Shown here piece by piece: positions 60,586 through 64,000 of a stretch of DNA of 64,000 bases. The DNA comes from Holothuria scabra (lineage: Eukaryota > Echinodermata > Holothuroidea > Aspidochirotida > Holothuriidae): contig CM074184.1 of assembly GCA_037179385.1 (NCBI GenBank), positions 12,108,001 through 12,172,000 of the forward strand. The letters are read 5' to 3'. Numbering within the stretch: position 1 is the first letter of the stretch; each line of letters opens with the position of its first letter. Made by a program: the position numbers and the translations under genes. The notes under the pieces were generated by a model, which was not told the DNA's origin, made no database searches, and saw only the letters and a program-made list of their open reading frames with translations.

Positions 60586-61798
60586 AGGGGTACACCCCGC
60601 TTTCGGGCCAAGTCGTCCCCAAACCAACTCGTCCCCAACCAACTCGTCCCCAAGCCAACTCGTCCCCAGGCCAACTCGTCCCCAGGCCAAGTCGTCCCCA
60701 AGCCAACTCGTCCCCAAACCAACTCGTCCCCAAACCAACTCGTCCCCAAGCCAAGTCGGCCCCAATATGAGAAATTAGTGAAAAATTGGTGGAAAATAAA
60801 ATTATCTCATTTCAAGAGACCCTCTAACAGCGACTTTGCATTTGTTTTTGGTTTGTTAATTCAATATTTTTTCCTCCCTTTTGCTAGTTAAAAGGGAGAT
60901 TTCGTGACACATAATTTTTTTTAATTTTTGAAGCTGTGATTTATGCATATATAGAGAATGACAACTGGTTTAAAATAGAGCATGATAACTTTATTGTCGC
61001 AATTTGTCTACCCATCATAACCAATAACTTATATATTTTTGGAGTTTGATAACATATATTTTAAACACAACTGATGGGGACATATGTTTAGTTTGGAAAA
61101 TATAATTAGTCTTGCAAATAAATGTTTTGGCAAAAGTAATGTCTCTTGCAGATACATTTATATTGCAAACTTATTTCTTTTTCTTGAAAATATATTTCTG
61201 GTTGGAAGAATATTTTTGTTGCAAATATAATTTTGTGGCGAACATGGTAACTTTTTCAAGAAAGATATATTTTCTTGCAAATATATTTTGGTGTAAACAT
61301 AATTTTTCTTTACTAATATATTTCAAGTGTTGGAATTAAATATTCTTCTAAATATATATTTTAGAGCAAACATATATTTTTGTTGGGAATATAATTAATT
61401 GCAAATATATATCTTGTTAAGAACATACTCTTTCTACAATTGTATTTTTATTGCAAATTTGTTTTACAAATATAGGCCTAATGTTTGAAGCAACTAAATA
61501 AATATCGTCTTTGTCACATAAATATTTCATTTTTGATTATGTTTGATTATGTGTGGTTGGTAATATTCCCCTTTCTCGCGCCAAAAAAATCACAACATTT
61601 TTCATATTGGGGACGAGTTGGTTTGGGGACGACTTGGCTTGGGGACGAGTTGGTTTGGGGACGAGTTGGCTTGGGGACGACTTGGCTTGCGGACGACTTG
61701 GCTTGGGGACGAGTTGGCTTGGGGACGACTTGGCTTGGGGACGAGTTGGTTGGGGACGAGTTGGTTTGGGGACGACTTGGCCTGCTTCGTACACCCCT
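60586..61798. mobile_element. Foldback element with inverted 16-bp minisatellite arms
   Basis: AGGGGT at 60586 and ACCCCT at 61793-61798 bound long inverted arms. The left arm (60607-60764) and right arm (61608-61782) are arrays of a 16-bp unit, aactcgtccccaagcc, in opposite orientation. Unit order near the tips matches between arms, including one shortened unit. The 0.8-kb centre is AT-rich. Target duplications were not found. Overlapping ORFs (GLGTSWLGDELVW-like) are repeat artefacts. Confidence 0.85.
61100..61480. repeat. AT-rich degenerate repeat in the foldback centre
   Basis: Loose ~30-bp units built on ttgcaaatatattttgg, with spaced ttgcaaa and aatatatttt words. Confidence 0.6.
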
Positions 61799-61938
61799 GT
61801 ACCTTACCTTGTAGTTGTAAGTTTTAGCCTAACGTCAAGCACAGGCCTGGGCAGTTTAACTTACGTTACGAACTTACGGTAGCCTAACGTTACATTGGTA
61901 ACGTTAGCCTAATGTATAAGATACGGATTCTGACTCAC

Positions 61939-62055
61939 CCAACAAACCAATCTCAGAATAACTTGCGGCTTTTTGACAAATTCAATGGGATCAAAACGTT
62001 TCCCAGACGCCTTTCCAGCACCGTATGCACCCCCTGCACCAGTCCCAGGCTGCAT
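61939..62055 (-). CDS. SYNGR: Synaptogyrin coding exon 1
   Basis: Codons 1-39, starting at the ATG whose complement is cat at 62053-62055. The context is GAAAATG, with A at -3. The encoded start MQPGTGAGGAYGAGKAS, followed by the FDP motif (21-23), matches the Gly/Ala-rich cytosolic N terminus typical of synaptogyrins. It runs into the beginning of TM1 (VILRLVCW, 32-39). The exon ends in phase 0 at a GTGAGT donor (complement actcac, 61933-61938). There is no credible upstream ATG in frame in the adjacent sequence. The exon is too short to appear as an obvious ORF; it was found by following the family motif. Confidence is high because the next exon continues TM1 in frame. Confidence 0.95.
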
Positions 62056-64000
62056 TTTCACCAGGTAAGGCGTGGCAATTTATTCCACCTCTCTAGAATA
62101 CAGCTGAATAGTTATTGTCGGGGTGGTTTCGATTGAAACTGATCCAAACAGTGCGAGGTAGTAGTACCATAAAAAGTACTTCTCCCGTTTGTGGTATCGT
62201 TACTACCTAAGCAGTTTCGCGAATTAAAAAATGCAACATCAGGTGAGGACACAACAACTGCCCATTACTTGTTTATAACAGCGTAACCAGGATTGTGTCC
62301 GGCATGCATGATGGTTTGGAGCACGACATCAGTGACGAGGGAATATTCCAAGATTTGAGTGGCAGATAGAAGCCTTTGGGTTGATGGTTTTCAGTGGGAT
62401 GAGACCGTGGAAGGGGATCGAGCTGGCTGATTGAACCAAAAAATTGTTGGAATATCTGAAAAATTTAAATGAGATCAAAAATCAATTTTTAATTAGATGT
62501 CTCAATCCAAGTGAATGGAGCAAGGGGCGAGCTTTTACGGCCTCATCCCCCTTCCTTTTCGTCACATCATCAATAATAAATACACTAAAATAAACATAAT
62601 GTTTATCAACGGGAATATATTACAAGGGGCTATTTCAGACTCATCCATTCCCTCACAACACAAATCCAAATTATACACGAAGCTCGTATGAAATTAAGCC
62701 CAGGTGAATAGGCTATCTTCTTACTTTCCTGCCGCATTGCCTTCGCCACAGAGCGTAACCGACTGAACTATGTTCACACAGTCGCACGTCAGCCCATGTG
62801 TGCAATGTACCGCAGGGGCTGTGTGAACAGTCGGCACGTAGCTGTTTCCCAACGGTGGTTCATTAAGGTATATGACAGGGCTGTGCAAACTTTAATTTGG
62901 ACCAAATCATGTTGCTGTGACCATCTGGGTGGGCTCAATGGAGCAGATATAGGTGTAGATTAGATGGTGTCTTACCGTCACCCCTTGCCCCCATACATGC
63001 CCAGTTTGATTGACCAATGTGCCAAAACCCACATGAATATCCCTTGTACATGTATAGAGGGACAGCGACGGAGAAAAAAAATCATATCGGAGGAACACAA
63101 AACGAATCTTACAATTTTCAACTACGTTTGAATTGTGTTAATCATAATGCGACACGTATGAATTGACCTATACGTTGATTTTGATTTATGTTTTAGTTAA
63201 TCAGGCTGCTCAAACACATGGGATCCTTGTAAAGTTCGTGAAACTTGTAAAGGCTAGGTAGCCGGGATGTGATGCAATTGCCATCCCCTCTTGAAGTTCA
63301 GAAGGAATTTCCGCCGGTCAGTGAAGTTGCTCCAATTAAGTTATACTCATCATAATTTTATGTCTCAAGGTAGTCAAGATGCAATATGAAATGCATCGTT
63401 CTTCGCTCATAATTCAGTTTGGTAAAGTTTTCCGAGCTCTATAAATGACAAAACTGGATGTTAGCATATGTGACACCATATCATTAGAGACTCCGCCAGC
63501 TATATTTTTGCTAACTGTCTTTCATAAACTCCAAGTTTTATTCAATGGAAGCTCTTGATTTTGAAATATTTATTCTAAAAAAGGCAACAAAGTTTGGGAA
63601 ACTTGAAATGTCATCGGAGAGTGTCAGTTCGTAGGCCTTAGATAACATTATGTTACAACAACGATCTTCAGTCTACATGCCATCTCAGGTACATTATGAC
63701 TTCACCTGCTTAAAAATAAGGACACTCTGACCAGACCTCACAAAGGGGAGGTCGGGTGTAATAAAATCCTTCTTATCTGTTCATTTATTTGTTGTAAGAA
63801 ACTACTATCACTTCTATAATAGCACTTAACCCCTGGCCTGTGAGGACCTTTTTCCAGTTGATTACTCAGCCTATTAGCCCAGCAGATAAGCAACTGAAAT
63901 GTCCAGTGATTGCAGAGTTAAATCTTTTGTTTAGATTATGAACAGGAAGATTTTTATTCCCCAAAGAAGGGTTCAGATGTCACTGAGAATAAATCAGCCA
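62056..64000. other. SYNGR: Synaptogyrin 5' flank (presumed 5'UTR/promoter side)
   Basis: Upstream of the start codon on the minus strand. No TATA box, CpG-dense block or further exon could be supported. An inverted repeat GTTCACACAG/CTGTGTGAAC lies at 62772-62781 and 62819-62828. No other gene recognised. Confidence 0.45.

Larger units (their letters stand above)
34068..61938 (-). other. SYNGR: Synaptogyrin intron 1 (~27.9 kb)
   Basis: Bounded by the exon 1 GTGAGT donor and the exon 2 CACAG acceptor. It contains composite repeats E4-E7, a 505-bp tandem duplication, two TTAA MITEs, a 4.3-kb TA-flanked element, a 4-kb hAT-like element with a nested repeat, a broken LINE plus SINE, and a foldback element. 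No other host exon was recognised. Confidence 0.9.
9164..62055 (-). other. SYNGR: Synaptogyrin gene, coding span (4 exons)
   Basis: Synaptogyrins are four-pass MARVEL-domain proteins of synaptic and synaptic-like vesicles and take part in vesicle biogenesis and exocytosis. Four minus-strand exons join into one open frame of 702 nt: 62055-61939, 34067-33833, 26645-26509 and 9376-9164. This gives 233 residues plus a stop, equal to the usual family length. Junction phases are 0, 1 and 0. Donors read GTGAGT, GTAAGT and GTGAGT, and acceptors are pyrimidine-rich and end CAG, TAG and TAG. Predicted layout: short Gly-rich cytosolic N terminus (1-30), TM1 about 31-50, luminal loop with Cys64 and Cys73, TM2 about 74-95, cytosolic loop with the conserved VLADLGFS motif (110-117), TM3 about 112-131, second luminal loop, TM4 about 149-172, and a Pro/Tyr/Gln-rich cytosolic tail (173-233). 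Introns total about 52 kb and are mostly repeats. Non-coding 5' exons or alternative exons cannot be excluded. The paralogue (SYNGR1-, 2- or 3-like) cannot be assigned. Confidence 0.96.

Noticed and set aside
60516..60891. ORFs of 60-118 codons in both strands over the 16-bp arrays (also 61485-61882)
   Set aside because: A 16-bp unit cycles through all frames and gives open repeats such as GLGTSWLGDELVW. These are artefacts of the minisatellite.

Overview
The window is animal genomic DNA: AT-rich, intron-rich and full of transposable elements. It has no operons, no bacterial-style gene packing and no long intact ORF outside decayed transposons. The dense mix of small DNA transposons, a Ty1/copia retroelement, LINE relics and AGGCCTA-rich low-complexity tracts suggests a marine invertebrate deuterostome. 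An echinoderm is my best guess, but this is an inference from sequence style.

One host gene is recognisable, and it organises the window. It is a synaptogyrin (four-pass MARVEL synaptic-vesicle protein) on the minus strand, split into four coding exons: 62055-61939, 34067-33833, 26645-26509 and 9376-9164. The exons join in phase 0, 1 and 0 with canonical donors and acceptors. They give a complete 233-residue protein with a start and a stop, which is the usual family length. Everything from 9.4 to 61.9 kb is therefore intron (about 27.9, 7.2 and 17.1 kb). The flanks are 3'UTR or downstream DNA (1-9163) and upstream DNA (62056-64000).

The introns hold several mobile elements. (1) A Ty1/copia retrotransposon lies at 28529-33587, with 291-bp LTRs, TAGAT target duplications, a primer site and a polypurine tract, but a broken gag-pol. 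(2) A deleted hAT element lies at 16162-17329 with perfect 8-bp target duplications. (3) A 4.3-kb TA-flanked element (46141-50461) and a 291-bp relative (19044-19334) share CACTCTA ends. (4) A foldback element at 60586-61798 is built from inverted 16-bp minisatellites. (5) A pair of TTAA-flanked MITEs lies at 36940-37299 and 60213-60491. (6) A 4-kb element with hAT-like ends spans 52342-56380. (7) A broken LINE followed by a tRNA-like SINE lies at 57460-59960, and a second LINE relic lies at 370-1230. (8) A 1.3-1.6-kb unclassified repeat occurs three times.

The most unusual component is a composite repeat family present at seven loci (E1-E7), all in the same orientation and antisense to the gene. 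Each copy contains part or all of this plan: a 5' block with a small hairpin, a GACA microsatellite, a run of ~145-bp monomers, a CA microsatellite, a 3' hairpin and an A-run. A complete monomer carries four direct nuclear-receptor half-sites (TGACCC, TGACCC, TGACCT, TGACCT) spaced as DR4-DR4-DR1. The 3' hairpin differs in sequence between copies but keeps its base pairing. The layout resembles non-autonomous Helitron/Helentron (HINE, DINE-1, pearl) elements. The family therefore looks like a mobile element that carries ready-made receptor-site arrays.
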